From NCBI RefSeq assembly GCF_042653545.1, contig NZ_JBHSIS010000002.1, forward strand, positions 372,001 to 436,000: 64,000 bases of DNA, in the 5' to 3' direction. Positions within the stretch are counted from its first letter, which is position 1. Every line of letters begins with the position of its first letter. Under the pieces are notes generated by a model, which was given only the letters and a program-made list of their open reading frames with translations, ran no database searches and had not been told where the DNA came from. The DNA is from Actinophytocola glycyrrhizae (GTDB lineage Bacteria; Actinomycetota; Actinomycetes; Mycobacteriales; Pseudonocardiaceae). Positions 8,876 through 17,573 of the stretch are shown in pieces. Both the position numbers and the translations under genes were made by a program.

Positions 8876-10438
8876 ATGGGGGATCTTGTGGCGCACCGGA
8901 AACTCGTCATCGCGGCCGGTGTCGTGCTGGTCGTCGTCATCACCGCGCTCGGTGTGCTGCAACTGCGGCCCGAGGACACCGCCGAACCGGTCGCCGCGGC
9001 CAGGATCCCGCCGACCGCGCTCGAGGTGACCGGCGCGTTCATGGCCGCGTTCACGTCGGGCCGGACCACCGAGGCGGCCGCGCTGACCGACGACGCGGCC
9101 ACGGCGGCCACCCAGCTGGCGGCGGTGTGGCAGTCACTCGCGCCGACCTCGGTGACCGCGAACCGGAACACGCTCGTGGAGTCCGCCGAGCAGCGGTTCA
9201 CGCTCACGTGGGAGCTGGGTCCCGGCCGCACCTGGTCCTACGAGAGCGCGCTGCGGCTGGTCGAGGACGGCGAGTGGCGCGTGCACTGGGAGCCTGCGCT
9301 GGTGCACCCGAAGCTGACGGCGGGCCACAACCTGGCGCTGCGCGACCAGGCGGGACAGGCCGCGGTGCTCGACCGCGACGGCACCCCACTGCTCGAGTGG
9401 ACCGCCACCGGTGCGACGGCGGTGGCGCCGGCCGCCGCACCGGTGCTGCTGCCCGGCATGGGCAGGGTCGTGGGCACGGGCGCGTGGTACGTGGCGCTGA
9501 CCGACGGCGCGGGCAAGGACGTGGCGGTGTTGCACGGCACCAGGACCGAGGCACTCACGTCGACGGTCAGCAGGCCGGTGCAGCAGGCGGCACAGGCGGC
9601 GGTGGACGCACAGGACCTCGCGACGACGGTGGTCGCGATCCAGCCGTCGACGGGCGATCTCCTCGCGGTGGCGCAGAACAGCACGGCGGGCAACGGACCG
9701 GTCGCGTTGCAGGGCCTGTACCCGCCGGGTTCCACGTTCAAGGTCGCGACGGCCACCGCACTCCTGGAGGCGGGCGCGAACGTGAACACGACCGTGCCGT
9801 GCCCCGGCTCGACGACCGTCGACCGGCGCACGATACGCAACGCGGACTTCGAACTCGGCGACGTGCCACTGCGGACGGCGTTCGCCCAGTCGTGCAACAC
9901 CAGCTTCGCCATGGCGGCGGCGGACCTCCCGCTCGACGCCCTCCCGAGCGCGGCTGACCAGCTGGGCCTGGGTGCCGACTTCGTGATCCCGGGCATCGAC
10001 ACGGAGATCGGCGGTGTGCCGCAGGCGGCGGACGTCGTGCAGCAGGTGGAGAACAGCATCGGTCAGGGGCAGGTGCAGGTGAGCCCGTTCGGCCTGGCGT
10101 TGATGAGCGCGACCGTCGCCGACGGCAGCGCCGTGACACCACGCCTGTGGCCGACCCTGCCGACAGAGGTGACGACGGGCTACGAAGCTCCACGGCCGGG
10201 GGTGACCGGTGCCCTGCGCACGATGATGCGCGAGGTGGTGACGTCGGGCCGGGCGACCGAACTCGCGGACCTCGGGCGGGTGCACGGCAAAACCGGCACC
10301 GCGGAAACCGCCGACAGCGCCCACGGCTGGTTCACCGGCTTCCGCGACGACCTCGCCTTCGCCGTACTGGTGGAGGACGCCGGCTCGTCGTCGACAGCGG
10401 TCGCCGTCACGAGAACGTTCCTCACCGGACTCGGTTGA
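8876..10438 (+). CDS. Penicillin-binding protein, NTF2-like domain plus transpeptidase
   Basis: A 520-residue cell-wall transpeptidase anchored by one N-terminal helix (about 10-29). Residues about 45-150 look like a MecA-N/NTF2-like domain. The penicillin-binding module has all three active-site motifs: S286-T-F-K289, S339-C-N341 and K472-T-G-T475. It cross-links peptidoglycan on the outer face of the membrane. MecA-N-type PBPs in actinomycetes are sometimes low-affinity enzymes, but resistance cannot be inferred from sequence alone. ATG 8876 is chosen; GTG 8888 is an alternative. Confidence 0.9.
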   Translation: MGDLVAHRKLVIAAGVVLVVVITALGVLQLRPEDTAEPVAAARIPPTALEVTGAFMAAFTSGRTTEAAALTDDAATAATQLAAVWQSLAPTSVTANRNTLVESAEQRFTLTWELGPGRTWSYESALRLVEDGEWRVHWEPALVHPKLTAGHNLALRDQAGQAAVLDRDGTPLLEWTATGATAVAPAAAPVLLPGMGRVVGTGAWYVALTDGAGKDVAVLHGTRTEALTSTVSRPVQQAAQAAVDAQDLATTVVAIQPSTGDLLAVAQNSTAGNGPVALQGLYPPGSTFKVATATALLEAGANVNTTVPCPGSTTVDRRTIRNADFELGDVPLRTAFAQSCNTSFAMAAADLPLDALPSAADQLGLGADFVIPGIDTEIGGVPQAADVVQQVENSIGQGQVQVSPFGLALMSATVADGSAVTPRLWPTLPTEVTTGYEAPRPGVTGALRTMMREVVTSGRATELADLGRVHGKTGTAETADSAHGWFTGFRDDLAFAVLVEDAGSSSTAVAVTRTFLTGLG

Positions 10439-10477
10439 GGCACCCGGGGCCCGCACTGCGCGTTGACGGCGTGGCAA

Positions 10478-10546
10478 TGCCCTGAAAGGCGCGTTCAGGT
10501 CGCTGAGCGCCCTGAACGGCCCATTCACGGCTCTGGGGGGCCTGTG
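10478..10546. repeat. Intergenic palindromic repeat (family copy)
   Basis: A copy of the repeat family also seen at 28255-28305 and 55828-55885: CCCTGAAAGGCGCGTTCAGG followed by GCGCCCTGAACGGCCCATT. GTTCAGG and CCTGAAC form a perfect 7-bp stem. It fills the space between the convergent PBP and hydrolase genes and may also terminate them. Confidence 0.7.
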
Positions 10547-10585
10547 GGTGTCGCCCAGAGTCTAGACAAACATCGGATCACTCAT

Positions 10586-11434
10586 TCAGACGTACCGGCC
10601 CAGCAGGTCCGCGTCGAGCAGCTCGCTGCCGTGCCCGACGGCGGGCAGCACCTCGACGCGGACCGCGAGGTTCACCGCCCGCACGCGTGCCGCGACCTCG
10701 GCCGCGTCGTGCACCGGGCTCTGCCCGCCCAGCACGACGGTGGTCGGCGTGGTGATGGCCGCCAGCTCGGCGTCGGTGAACGTGCCCATGCCGAATCCGT
10801 TGGGGCGGAAGGGAAGCTGGGCCAGGACCAGCCTGCGCACGGTCGGGTTGACGAACGCGCCGTAGCGTGGGCTGTCCGCGAACCGGGCCCGGACCGCCGC
10901 CGGGGCGAGCATCAGCAGCAACCCGGCGATCATCCACCGGTGCATCCGCCAGCCGACCGGCGCGAACCCGCCGGGGTCGAACGCGGTCACGGCGGCGACC
11001 CTCGCCGGTGCGTGCACGGCCTGGTTGAGCGCGAGCCACCCGCCACGGGACAGCCCGACGAGGTGCGCGGCGCCGAGGTCGAGCCGGGCGAGCACCGCCT
11101 CAAGCCACTCGGCGTGCGACGCCGCGTCCGGTAGCGGGGCGGTCTGCACGCTGCGTCCCGCCTCGCCGATGGTGTCGACCGCGTAGACCGTGTGCCGCGC
11201 GGCGAGCCCCGCGACGACCGACTGCCACATGATCGACGTGGCCGAGACCCCGTGCAACAGCACGAGCGGCGGCCCGTCTCCGCTGCGGCGCACGTGGGTC
11301 GGGCCGAACGGGGTCTCGACGGTCAGCTCGGTGTGCGGCACCGGCCAGTCGAGCAACTCGTCGTACACCGCCAGGTACCGCGCCCGCGTCTTCTCGTTGG
11401 GAAAGCCGCCGTTTTTATCGTGCACTTGCACCAT
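10586..11434 (-). CDS. Alpha/beta hydrolase
   Basis: A 282-residue alpha/beta hydrolase: LLHGVSATSIMW oxyanion region, nucleophile elbow GLSRGGW, and a late GHGSELLDADLL with the catalytic His. It resembles the carboxylesterase and lactonase-like hydrolases often controlled by a neighbouring TetR gene. I start it at MVQVHDK; the longer in-frame extension runs into the divergent regulator. Only 10 bp separate its ATG from that of the TetR gene, and the operator covers its first codons, so it is almost surely the regulator's target. Confidence 0.85.
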   Translation of the reverse strand: MVQVHDKNGGFPNEKTRARYLAVYDELLDWPVPHTELTVETPFGPTHVRRSGDGPPLVLLHGVSATSIMWQSVVAGLAARHTVYAVDTIGEAGRSVQTAPLPDAASHAEWLEAVLARLDLGAAHLVGLSRGGWLALNQAVHAPARVAAVTAFDPGGFAPVGWRMHRWMIAGLLLMLAPAAVRARFADSPRYGAFVNPTVRRLVLAQLPFRPNGFGMGTFTDAELAAITTPTTVVLGGQSPVHDAAEVAARVRAVNLAVRVEVLPAVGHGSELLDADLLGRYV

Positions 11435-11436
11435 AA
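11415..11436. promoter_or_regulatory. Palindromic operator overlapping the hydrolase start codon
   Basis: The 22-bp segment has arms TTAT-C-GTGCA and TGCAC-C-ATAA around CT, with one mismatched pair. It spans the first codons of the minus-strand hydrolase (start at 11434) and ends 9 bp before the TetR ATG. This fits an autoregulatory TetR site controlling both genes. Confidence 0.65.
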
Positions 11437-11444
11437 TAGCGGCT

Positions 11445-12032
11445 ATGCCGAAACGGGTCGACCACGGACAGCGCCGGGACGAGATCGCCGCCGCCCTGTG
11501 GCGCGTCGCCACCGAGGAGGGCCTGCGGGCGGCCACTCTGCGCCGGATCGCCGCCGAGGCCGGAATCTCGATGAACCTCGTGCAGTACTACTTCCCCACC
11601 AAGGCGGAGATGGTCCACTACGGACTGCAACGCCTGGTGGAACTGGCCGCGGTCCGGGTCCAGGCGGCCGCGGCGACCGTTCTGCCGTCGGCCGACCCCA
11701 GGGCGATCCTGCGCGCGTGCCTGCTCGGCCTGTTGCCGATCACCCAGGAGGGACACCGGCTGTCGGCGGTCTACACGGCTTACCTGTCCCACGCGCTCGC
11801 CGATCCGGGGATCCGCGAGCTGATGAGCCGACTGCCCCGCGACCTGGCCGGGCAACTGGTCCCGGCGCTGCGGAAGGCCGCCCTCCCGGAGTGGGCAGAT
11901 GTCGAACACGAGATCCACGCGTTGCTGGCGACCGCGGCGGGCCTCGCGTCAGCCGTCCTGCTCGGCACCCACTCGGCGGACGACGCGGTCACCCTGATCG
12001 ACTACCGGCTGACCGCACTGTTCGGCGGGTGA
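11445..12032 (+). CDS. TetR-family transcriptional regulator
   Basis: A 195-residue regulator. The N-terminal helix-turn-helix is intact: LRAATLRRIAAEAGISMNLVQYYFPTKAEM (residues about 24-54) ending in the YFPTKAEM-type motif. The C-terminal ligand domain is of the TetR_C type with a conserved Gly-rich end. It faces the alpha/beta hydrolase gene across a 10-bp gap, so it most likely represses that gene and itself through the 11415-11436 palindrome. The ligand is unknown. Confidence 0.9.
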   Translation: MPKRVDHGQRRDEIAAALWRVATEEGLRAATLRRIAAEAGISMNLVQYYFPTKAEMVHYGLQRLVELAAVRVQAAAATVLPSADPRAILRACLLGLLPITQEGHRLSAVYTAYLSHALADPGIRELMSRLPRDLAGQLVPALRKAALPEWADVEHEIHALLATAAGLASAVLLGTHSADDAVTLIDYRLTALFGG

Positions 12033-12093
12033 ACAAAATCGAACTGTGGTCTAGACCTTGACGGACGGGTGCCCGACATACCACGGTGGTCCG

Positions 12094-12107
12094 TGAGAGC
12101 GCTCTCA
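12094..12107. promoter_or_regulatory. LacI-type operator upstream of the protease
   Basis: TGAGAGCGCTCTCA is a perfect 14-bp palindrome with a central CG step, the pattern bound by LacI-family regulators of actinomycetes (compare the CebR box TGGGAGCGCTCCCA). It lies 34 bp before the protease ATG. No LacI-family gene is present in this window. Confidence 0.7.
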
Positions 12108-12141
12108 TCCTCTCGACCCCTGCTGAGAAACGAGAGCACAA

Positions 12142-13278
12142 ATGAACAGATCCAGAAAGTTGTGCGCGTCCGTCGCCGGCGCGCTCCTCGTGCTGGGCAC
12201 GGTCCTCGCCGGTGGGAGCACGTCCACCGCAAGCCCGGCGGCCGCGCCTCCCACAACGGACGGGTTCGTCGCCGCCATGCAGCGCGACCTCGGGCTCACC
12301 GCCGACCAGGTGCGCACCCGGCTCCGCCAGGAGACGACCGCGATGAGCGTCGACCCGGTCGCCAAGGCCGCGGCGGGCGCCGCGTACGGCGGGTCCTGGT
12401 TCGACGCGAAGACCGGGAAGCTCACCGTCGGCCTGTCCGGTTCGGACAAGGCGGTGCGCGACGCGGTGCTGGCCACCGGCGCGGACGTCGTCCAGGTCGG
12501 ACAGCCGCTGGTCGCGCTCGACGCCGCCAAGGCCAAGCTCGACACGATGAAGGCGCCCGCCGACGTCGCCGCCTGGCGGGTCGACCCCCGCCGCGGCGGG
12601 CTCGTCGTCACGGTGCGCAAGGGCGGGGACGCGGACGCCTTCCTCGCCGCCGCCCGCAAGCTCGGGCCGGTGGTCGTGGAGGAGGTCGCCGCGACACCCA
12701 CCACGTTCGCGGCCGGGACGGTCGGCGGCGACCCGTACTACATCAACGGGAACACCCGCTGCTCGATCGGGTTCTCGGTGCACGGCGGGTTCGTCAGCGC
12801 CGGGCACTGCGGCGGCGTGAACAGCTCGGTCGTCGGCTGGGACGGGTCGTGGATGGGCACGTTCGCGGGTTCCTCCTTCCCCGGCAACGACTACGCGTTC
12901 ATCCGCACCGGCGGCGGCTGGTGGAACGCGCCGGTCGTGCTCGGCTGGGGCACCGTGGCCGACCGGCTCGTCCGCGGTTCGGCCGAGGCACCGGTCGGCT
13001 CGTCGATCTGCCGGTCCGGGTCGACGACGCACTGGCACTGCGGCACGGTCCTCGCGAAGAACGAGACCGTCAACTACGCGCAGGGTGCGGTGCACCAGAT
13101 GACGAAGACCAGCGTGTGCGCCCAGCCCGGCGACTCCGGTGGCTCGTTCATCACCGGTGAGCAGGCCCAGGGTGTCACCTCCGGCGGGTGGGGCAACTGC
13201 TCGACCGGCGGTCAGACCTGGTTCCAGCCGGTGAACGAGATCCTCGGCGTCTACGGACTGTCACTCGTCACCGCCTGA
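12142..13278 (+). CDS. Secreted S1-family serine protease (streptogrisin/alpha-lytic type)
   Basis: A 378-residue preproenzyme: Sec signal (1-31), a pro-region of the alpha-lytic protease type (about 40-190) and a chymotrypsin-fold domain. The catalytic triad is H222 (SAGHCG), D250 (GNDYAF) and S332 (GDSGG), with paired cysteines near C207/C223 and C290/C300. Chaperone-type pro-regions are removed after export. A LacI-type operator upstream suggests control by a sugar signal. The gene ends inside a 13-bp perfect hairpin region and overlaps the convergent antiporter gene by 28 bp. Confidence 0.92.
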   Translation: MNRSRKLCASVAGALLVLGTVLAGGSTSTASPAAAPPTTDGFVAAMQRDLGLTADQVRTRLRQETTAMSVDPVAKAAAGAAYGGSWFDAKTGKLTVGLSGSDKAVRDAVLATGADVVQVGQPLVALDAAKAKLDTMKAPADVAAWRVDPRRGGLVVTVRKGGDADAFLAAARKLGPVVVEEVAATPTTFAAGTVGGDPYYINGNTRCSIGFSVHGGFVSAGHCGGVNSSVVGWDGSWMGTFAGSSFPGNDYAFIRTGGGWWNAPVVLGWGTVADRLVRGSAEAPVGSSICRSGSTTHWHCGTVLAKNETVNYAQGAVHQMTKTSVCAQPGDSGGSFITGEQAQGVTSGGWGNCSTGGQTWFQPVNEILGVYGLSLVTA

Positions 13279-14594
13279 TCACGGGAGCCGTCACCGCCAC
13301 GCGCGGTGACGGCTCTCACCAGCGGCCCGGTCGCCGCGGTCGTGAGCACCGCCACCAGCACCAGGATCGTGAAGCCCAGCTCGTTCACGAACCCGTACTG
13401 CAGCCCGATCGTCGCCACCACCAGCTCGGTCACGCCCCGGCAGTTCATCAGCGCGCCGAGCCGCACCGACTCGCGGACCGGGAGACCGGCCAGGCACGCC
13501 GCACCGCCGGTGCCGACGAACTTCGCGACCGTCGCGACGGCGAGCACCAGCAGGAACAGCAGCCAGTTCCCCGCCGACTCGCCGAGCAGGCCGACCGAGG
13601 TGCTCAACCCGACACCGGCGAAGAACAGCGGCAACAGAATGCCGATCGCGAACCCCTGCAGCTGTTCGCCGATCCTGGTCACCGCGGGCACGTTCCTCGG
13701 CACGGCCACACCGAACAGGAACGCCCCGATGACCGGGTGCAGCCCGATCAGCGAAGTCACCCCGGCGTAGCCGATCGCGCCGACCACGAGCGTGCCGAGC
13801 AACAGCTGCGTGGACGAGACCCGCGCCACCAGCGCCCGCAGCGCGGGCCGCACACACAGGACCGTCGCCACCACCAGCGCCACGGCGAGCCCCGCGGTCG
13901 TCGCGACGTCCCCGGTGCCGGACAGCCCGGTGCCCGCCAGGATCACGGTGAGCCCGAACCACGCCACCCCGTCGCCGACGGCCGCCGACGACAACGCGGT
14001 CGCGCCGAGCCGGGTGTCCGCGAGCCCGAGGTCCACGAGGATCCGCGCCAGCACCGGCAACGCGGTGATCGACAGCGCGAGCCCGAAGAACAGCACGAAC
14101 CCGGTCCCGCCGCCACCGAGCGCCGGTGCCGCCAGCGCGACCCCGGCCCCCGCGGCGAACGGCAGCCCCATCCCGCCGAGCACGGTCGCGCCGACCACCC
14201 GCCTGCTGCCGATCCGGTCCGTCCGCAGCTCGCAGCCGAGCAGGAACATGAACACGATCAGCCCGAGCTGCGCCGCGTGGTTCAGCGCGGTGAGCACCGG
14301 TTCCGGGAACAGCCAGCCCTGCGAGGAGGGCCACAGCAGGCCGAGCACGGACGGGCCGAGGACCAGCCCGCCGACGACCTCGCCGAGCACCGGCGGCTGC
14401 CCGAACCGCTTGAGCACCGCACCGAACACGTGGCACACCAACAGGATCACGGCGACGGAGAACAGGAACCGGGCGACCGGGTCGCCCGGCCTGCCGTGCA
14501 GCAGCGCCGGTCCCCACAGCACGGCGGCGCCCGCGAGGACGACGAGCCCGCCGACCACCCCGGGCCACGCCTGCCGGGGCACCTGTGCCGTCAC
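13251..14594 (-). CDS. Cation/proton antiporter (CPA2 family)
   Basis: A 447-residue integral membrane protein with about 12-13 hydrophobic helices and family marks GQPPVLGEVVGGLVLGPS near the N-terminus and the acid-containing SSAAVGDGVAWF. Members exchange K+ or Na+ for protons. GTG 14594 is used as start because it overlaps the flavin reductase stop (GTGA), showing translational coupling in the halogenase operon. Antiporters of this family are frequent in actinomycete biosynthetic clusters, where a role in self-protection or pH/ion homeostasis has been proposed; that role here is inference. Confidence 0.88.
   Translation of the reverse strand: MTAQVPRQAWPGVVGGLVVLAGAAVLWGPALLHGRPGDPVARFLFSVAVILLVCHVFGAVLKRFGQPPVLGEVVGGLVLGPSVLGLLWPSSQGWLFPEPVLTALNHAAQLGLIVFMFLLGCELRTDRIGSRRVVGATVLGGMGLPFAAGAGVALAAPALGGGGTGFVLFFGLALSITALPVLARILVDLGLADTRLGATALSSAAVGDGVAWFGLTVILAGTGLSGTGDVATTAGLAVALVVATVLCVRPALRALVARVSSTQLLLGTLVVGAIGYAGVTSLIGLHPVIGAFLFGVAVPRNVPAVTRIGEQLQGFAIGILLPLFFAGVGLSTSVGLLGESAGNWLLFLLVLAVATVAKFVGTGGAACLAGLPVRESVRLGALMNCRGVTELVVATIGLQYGFVNELGFTILVLVAVLTTAATGPLVRAVTARGGDGSRDQAVTSDSP
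13285..13315 (+). terminator. Hairpin after the protease gene
   Basis: GAGCCGTCACCGC (13285-13297) and GCGGTGACGGCTC (13303-13315) form a perfect 13-bp stem with a 5-nt loop, 6 bp after the protease stop. It is embedded in the last codons of the convergent antiporter gene and may terminate both transcripts. Confidence 0.75.
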
Positions 14595-15103
14595 GGCACC
14601 CGCTCCGTCGTCGCCGAGGCGCCCTCCCAACTGGCGAACCGCCGCATCCCGTACAGCAGCGGGGTTTCCGCGCGCTGCTCGGTGTTGACGACCTCCCCGA
14701 ACACCACCACGTGGTCACCGACCACGACGGCGTCCGCGACCCGGCACTCGGCCACCGCGAACGCGTCCTCGACGAGCCACAGCTGCCCCGTCTCGCCGAG
14801 CCGCCACGGGACCTGGTCGAAGCGGTCCGGCACGGCGGAGGAGAACACCTCCGCCGCCCGGCGACCGCCTTCGTGCAACAGGTTCACCGCGAAGCGGCCG
14901 CTGTCGCGGACGGCGGCCAGCGTGCCGCTGCGCACGTCCAGGCACACCATCAGCGTCGGCGGGCTGACGGTGACACTCGCCAGCGACGTGCACGTCAGCC
15001 CGTGTGGTGTGCCGTCGCGGCCGACGGCCGTGATGACGGTGACCCCGGTGCAGAACGTGCTCATGAACGACCGGAACTCGTCCGGTCCCGACCGAGGCGG
15101 CAC
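14591..15103 (-). CDS. Flavin reductase (HpaC-like), partner of the halogenase
   Basis: A 170-residue flavin:NAD(P)H reductase of the flavin_reduct fold: STFCTGVTVITA near the start, GLTCTSLASVTVSPPTLMVCLD as the flavin-binding core, and FAVNLLH. It would make the free FADH2 that tryptophan halogenases consume. The GTG start lies 1 bp beyond the halogenase stop and its stop overlaps the antiporter start, so the three genes form one transcript in the order halogenase, reductase, antiporter. Confidence 0.9.
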   Translation of the reverse strand: MPPRSGPDEFRSFMSTFCTGVTVITAVGRDGTPHGLTCTSLASVTVSPPTLMVCLDVRSGTLAAVRDSGRFAVNLLHEGGRRAAEVFSSAVPDRFDQVPWRLGETGQLWLVEDAFAVAECRVADAVVVGDHVVVFGEVVNTEQRAETPLLYGMRRFASWEGASATTERVP

Positions 15104-15104
15104 G

Positions 15105-16640
15105 TCAGTCGTTGATGCTGGCTAGGTATTCGTAGCAGCTCGGGAGTGCGGCGACGAGTTGGCGCCCCTCCGCCTTGACCCGCGCGAACTCCGCCTGCGC
15201 CCGCCCGGGGTCCATGTGCCGCAGCGCGGGCCGCGCCGTGGGTGGCACCACCCCGAGCCCGAGGTTCATCGTGTTCCACGAGTACGTCTCGAACCCGTGG
15301 AAGTACGGGTAGACGGTCTCCTCGTCGAGCAGGTGCGAGCGGGCCAGCTCGATCCGCGCCGCGAGCGAGTCCGGCATGGTGCGGATCTTCGCTTCCTTCC
15401 AGTACGGCGTGTCCTCGCGCTGCGCGGACTTGTAGTGCAGGACGAGGAACTCCTTGACCCCGTCGACCATGCGCGCCATGCGGTTGTTGTAGTCGGTCCG
15501 CAGCATCGGGTCCCAGTTCTCGTCCGGGAAGTGCTTGACGAGCTGCTCGATCGCGTTCTGGATGAAGAAGATGCCGGTCGACTCGAGCGGCTCCACGAAC
15601 GCGGCGGACAACCCGATCGCGACACAGTTGCCGATCCAGGTCTCCTTGTTGCGGCCGATCCGCATCCGGATGTGGTTGGCCTCCAGGTCGTCCCGGTCCG
15701 GCGCCACCGCGGCCCGCAGCTCCCGCTCGGCCTCCTCCGGGGAGATGAACTGGTCGGAGTAGACGTACCCGTTGCCGTTGCGGCGGAACAGTGGAATCGT
15801 CCACATCCAGCCCGCGCTCATGGCGGTGGCCGTGGTGTAGGGACTCATCTCGGTCGCGTCCTCACGCGGGACCCGCAACGCGACCGCCCGGTTGTTGGGC
15901 AGCACGTCGGCGAACGAGTCGAACTCGCCACCCATCGCCTGGTTGATCAGCAGCCCGCGGAACCCGGTGCAGTCGACGAACAGGTCACCGGTGAGGTCGC
16001 CGTGTTCCTTGGTCCGCACGTGCGTGACCCAGCCACGCGCGTCCTGCCCGACGGCCTCGACGTCGTCACGGACGTGCCGCACCCCGCGCGCGGTGCCGTA
16101 CTCGGACAGGTAGCGAGCCACCTCGTCGGCGTCGAAGTGGTAGGCGTAGGGAAACTGCGATCGCTGCTCGGCGAGCGTCGACCGGCCGAGCGAGCCGTCG
16201 AGCCCGGACGCGAACAGGCTGCCGTCGAGCATGCGGGGTGCCCGCTTGGCCTCGCACAGGGCGTGGGTGAGGTAACAGGCGGAGTCGAACGGCTCGGCCC
16301 GGTCCCCGGCGAGCCACCAGTCGGCGAGGCTGAACCCGTCAACCGTCCGCAACCGCTCGAACGGGTGGTAGAAGTACCCGCCGGGTTCACTCCAGTTCTC
16401 GAACCGGATCCCCAGCTTGTACCCACCCGCACAACGCGGAAGCCACTCCCGCTCGTCGAGCCCCAGGTAGTCGAAGAAGTGTCGCAACGTGCTGAACGTG
16501 GCCTCTCCGACCCCGATACGGGACACCCGCACCGACTCGATCAAGGTCACGTCGATTCGGTCCGCGAAGGCGGCCTTGAGGTAGCTGGCCGTCATCCAGC
16601 CAGCGGTACCGCCGCCAACGATCACTACGGATCGGATCAT
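15105..16640 (-). CDS. FAD-dependent tryptophan halogenase, PyrH-like (tryptophan 5-halogenase)
   Basis: A 511-residue flavin-dependent halogenase. It has the FAD motif GGGTAGW (residues 9-15), the catalytic Lys K75 in GGYKLGIRF, the halogenase signature GWMWTIP (278-283 region), and the catalytic Glu-Ser pair E353-S354 in EPLESTG. From memory it matches the tryptophan 5-halogenase PyrH of pyrroindomycin biosynthesis far better than RebH or PrnA, including the opening MIRSVVIVGGG, the K75 position and the C-terminal LPSCYEYLAS. It should convert tryptophan, chloride, O2 and FADH2 to 5-chlorotryptophan. Regiospecificity is inferred, not proven. Confidence 0.93.
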   Translation of the reverse strand: MIRSVVIVGGGTAGWMTASYLKAAFADRIDVTLIESVRVSRIGVGEATFSTLRHFFDYLGLDEREWLPRCAGGYKLGIRFENWSEPGGYFYHPFERLRTVDGFSLADWWLAGDRAEPFDSACYLTHALCEAKRAPRMLDGSLFASGLDGSLGRSTLAEQRSQFPYAYHFDADEVARYLSEYGTARGVRHVRDDVEAVGQDARGWVTHVRTKEHGDLTGDLFVDCTGFRGLLINQAMGGEFDSFADVLPNNRAVALRVPREDATEMSPYTTATAMSAGWMWTIPLFRRNGNGYVYSDQFISPEEAERELRAAVAPDRDDLEANHIRMRIGRNKETWIGNCVAIGLSAAFVEPLESTGIFFIQNAIEQLVKHFPDENWDPMLRTDYNNRMARMVDGVKEFLVLHYKSAQREDTPYWKEAKIRTMPDSLAARIELARSHLLDEETVYPYFHGFETYSWNTMNLGLGVVPPTARPALRHMDPGRAQAEFARVKAEGRQLVAALPSCYEYLASIND

Positions 16641-17573
16641 TCAGGGCTCTCCTCGCCGTGAGGACACAGTGTGTAGTCAGTGGACAACGCTCCGAGGATA
16701 TCGATCGTGTAAATAGGCTGTTTGTCGTACAGGCAGTAGCGATCGGATCACCGCACGTATCCTGACCTGCGCCGAAGCCAGAATCATGATCATTTCGATG
16801 ATCATTTAATCGGCCACCGAGAAACCCATTGTGGACGTCCATAGCGGACGAGGAGACCTCTCCGCCAGCCGCCTTTCGGCCCAGCACGAAAGGCACGCGC
16901 CCCCCGGGGCGGCCACGCCCCCCGAAAGACGCTTTCGGGGCGTTGGGCCTGGATCCACCGATCGTTTCGTGGTCCGCCTTGTGCGTGTGTTGCGTTGGTC
17001 GTGGTCACGCCCGCTTCGCGGACGCCGGGCGGCGCAGCGCCCGGCGCGACCCGCGAGGTGCGCCGCCGTGGAAGGCGCGTTCAGGGCGTGGCGGATGCCG
17101 TCGACGCGCCTTCGCAGCACCTTGAGGGCGCTGCGCTCACGACATGTCCGATGTCCCAAAGCGCCGTTGATCATCCAACGGCCCGCAGCGCGGCGCCCGC
17201 CGGGCGAAAGCCCGCGCAGCGGGGCGGCCCGAAAGGCAGAACCATCCGCATCCAACGCACCCCAATCGAACCGGCCACCCCAAAGGTTCGGTGGTGGCGG
17301 TGGGCATCCTCTACCCGGGCGAACCACCCCAGGTGCGGCCTCCGGCCCCCGAATCCAGCCCAGCCGCGCCCACCGACGAACCGGACAGCGGAACAACTCC
17401 CTTGTGGACAGTCACCCACGAAGAACAGCCCGGTCATCCGGCACTGGCGCCCGGCTGGAACCGCGAGATCACCAGGAACCCACCAGTGCGAGCGCGAGGA
17501 AACCGCGATGAGAGGCCGGGTTCCTACGTTTGAACTCGACATGGGGCTCGTGGTGTGGTGGTGAGGGAGTGTC
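16641..17573. other. 933-bp divergent intergenic region with palindromes
   Basis: This gap separates the halogenase operon (minus) from the carrier-protein operon (plus). Open frames here have no family features and look like repeats read in frame. It holds an AT-rich segment next to the halogenase (16641-16810, likely its promoter), a perfect 9-bp hairpin CCCCGAAAG/CTTTCGGGG (16920-16940), an 8-bp one GCCTTTCG/CGAAAGGC (16871-16894), and a repeat-family stretch around 17070-17105. A good Shine-Dalgarno (GAGGGAG, near 17564) precedes the ATG at 17574. Confidence 0.6.
16786..16805. promoter_or_regulatory. Tandem ATGATCAT palindromes upstream of the halogenase
   Basis: Two identical 8-bp palindromes ATGATCAT (16786-16793 and 16798-16805) are 12 bp apart centre to centre, about 150 bp upstream of the halogenase start and in locally AT-rich DNA. 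The one-turn spacing suggests a dimeric regulator site; no cognate regulator is visible in the locus. Confidence 0.45.

Noticed and set aside
16806..17520. Several 60-230 residue open frames on both strands between halogenase and aminotransferase
   Set aside because: They are rich in Arg/Pro/Ala, have no recognisable domains and overlap palindromic repeats; no convincing start site.
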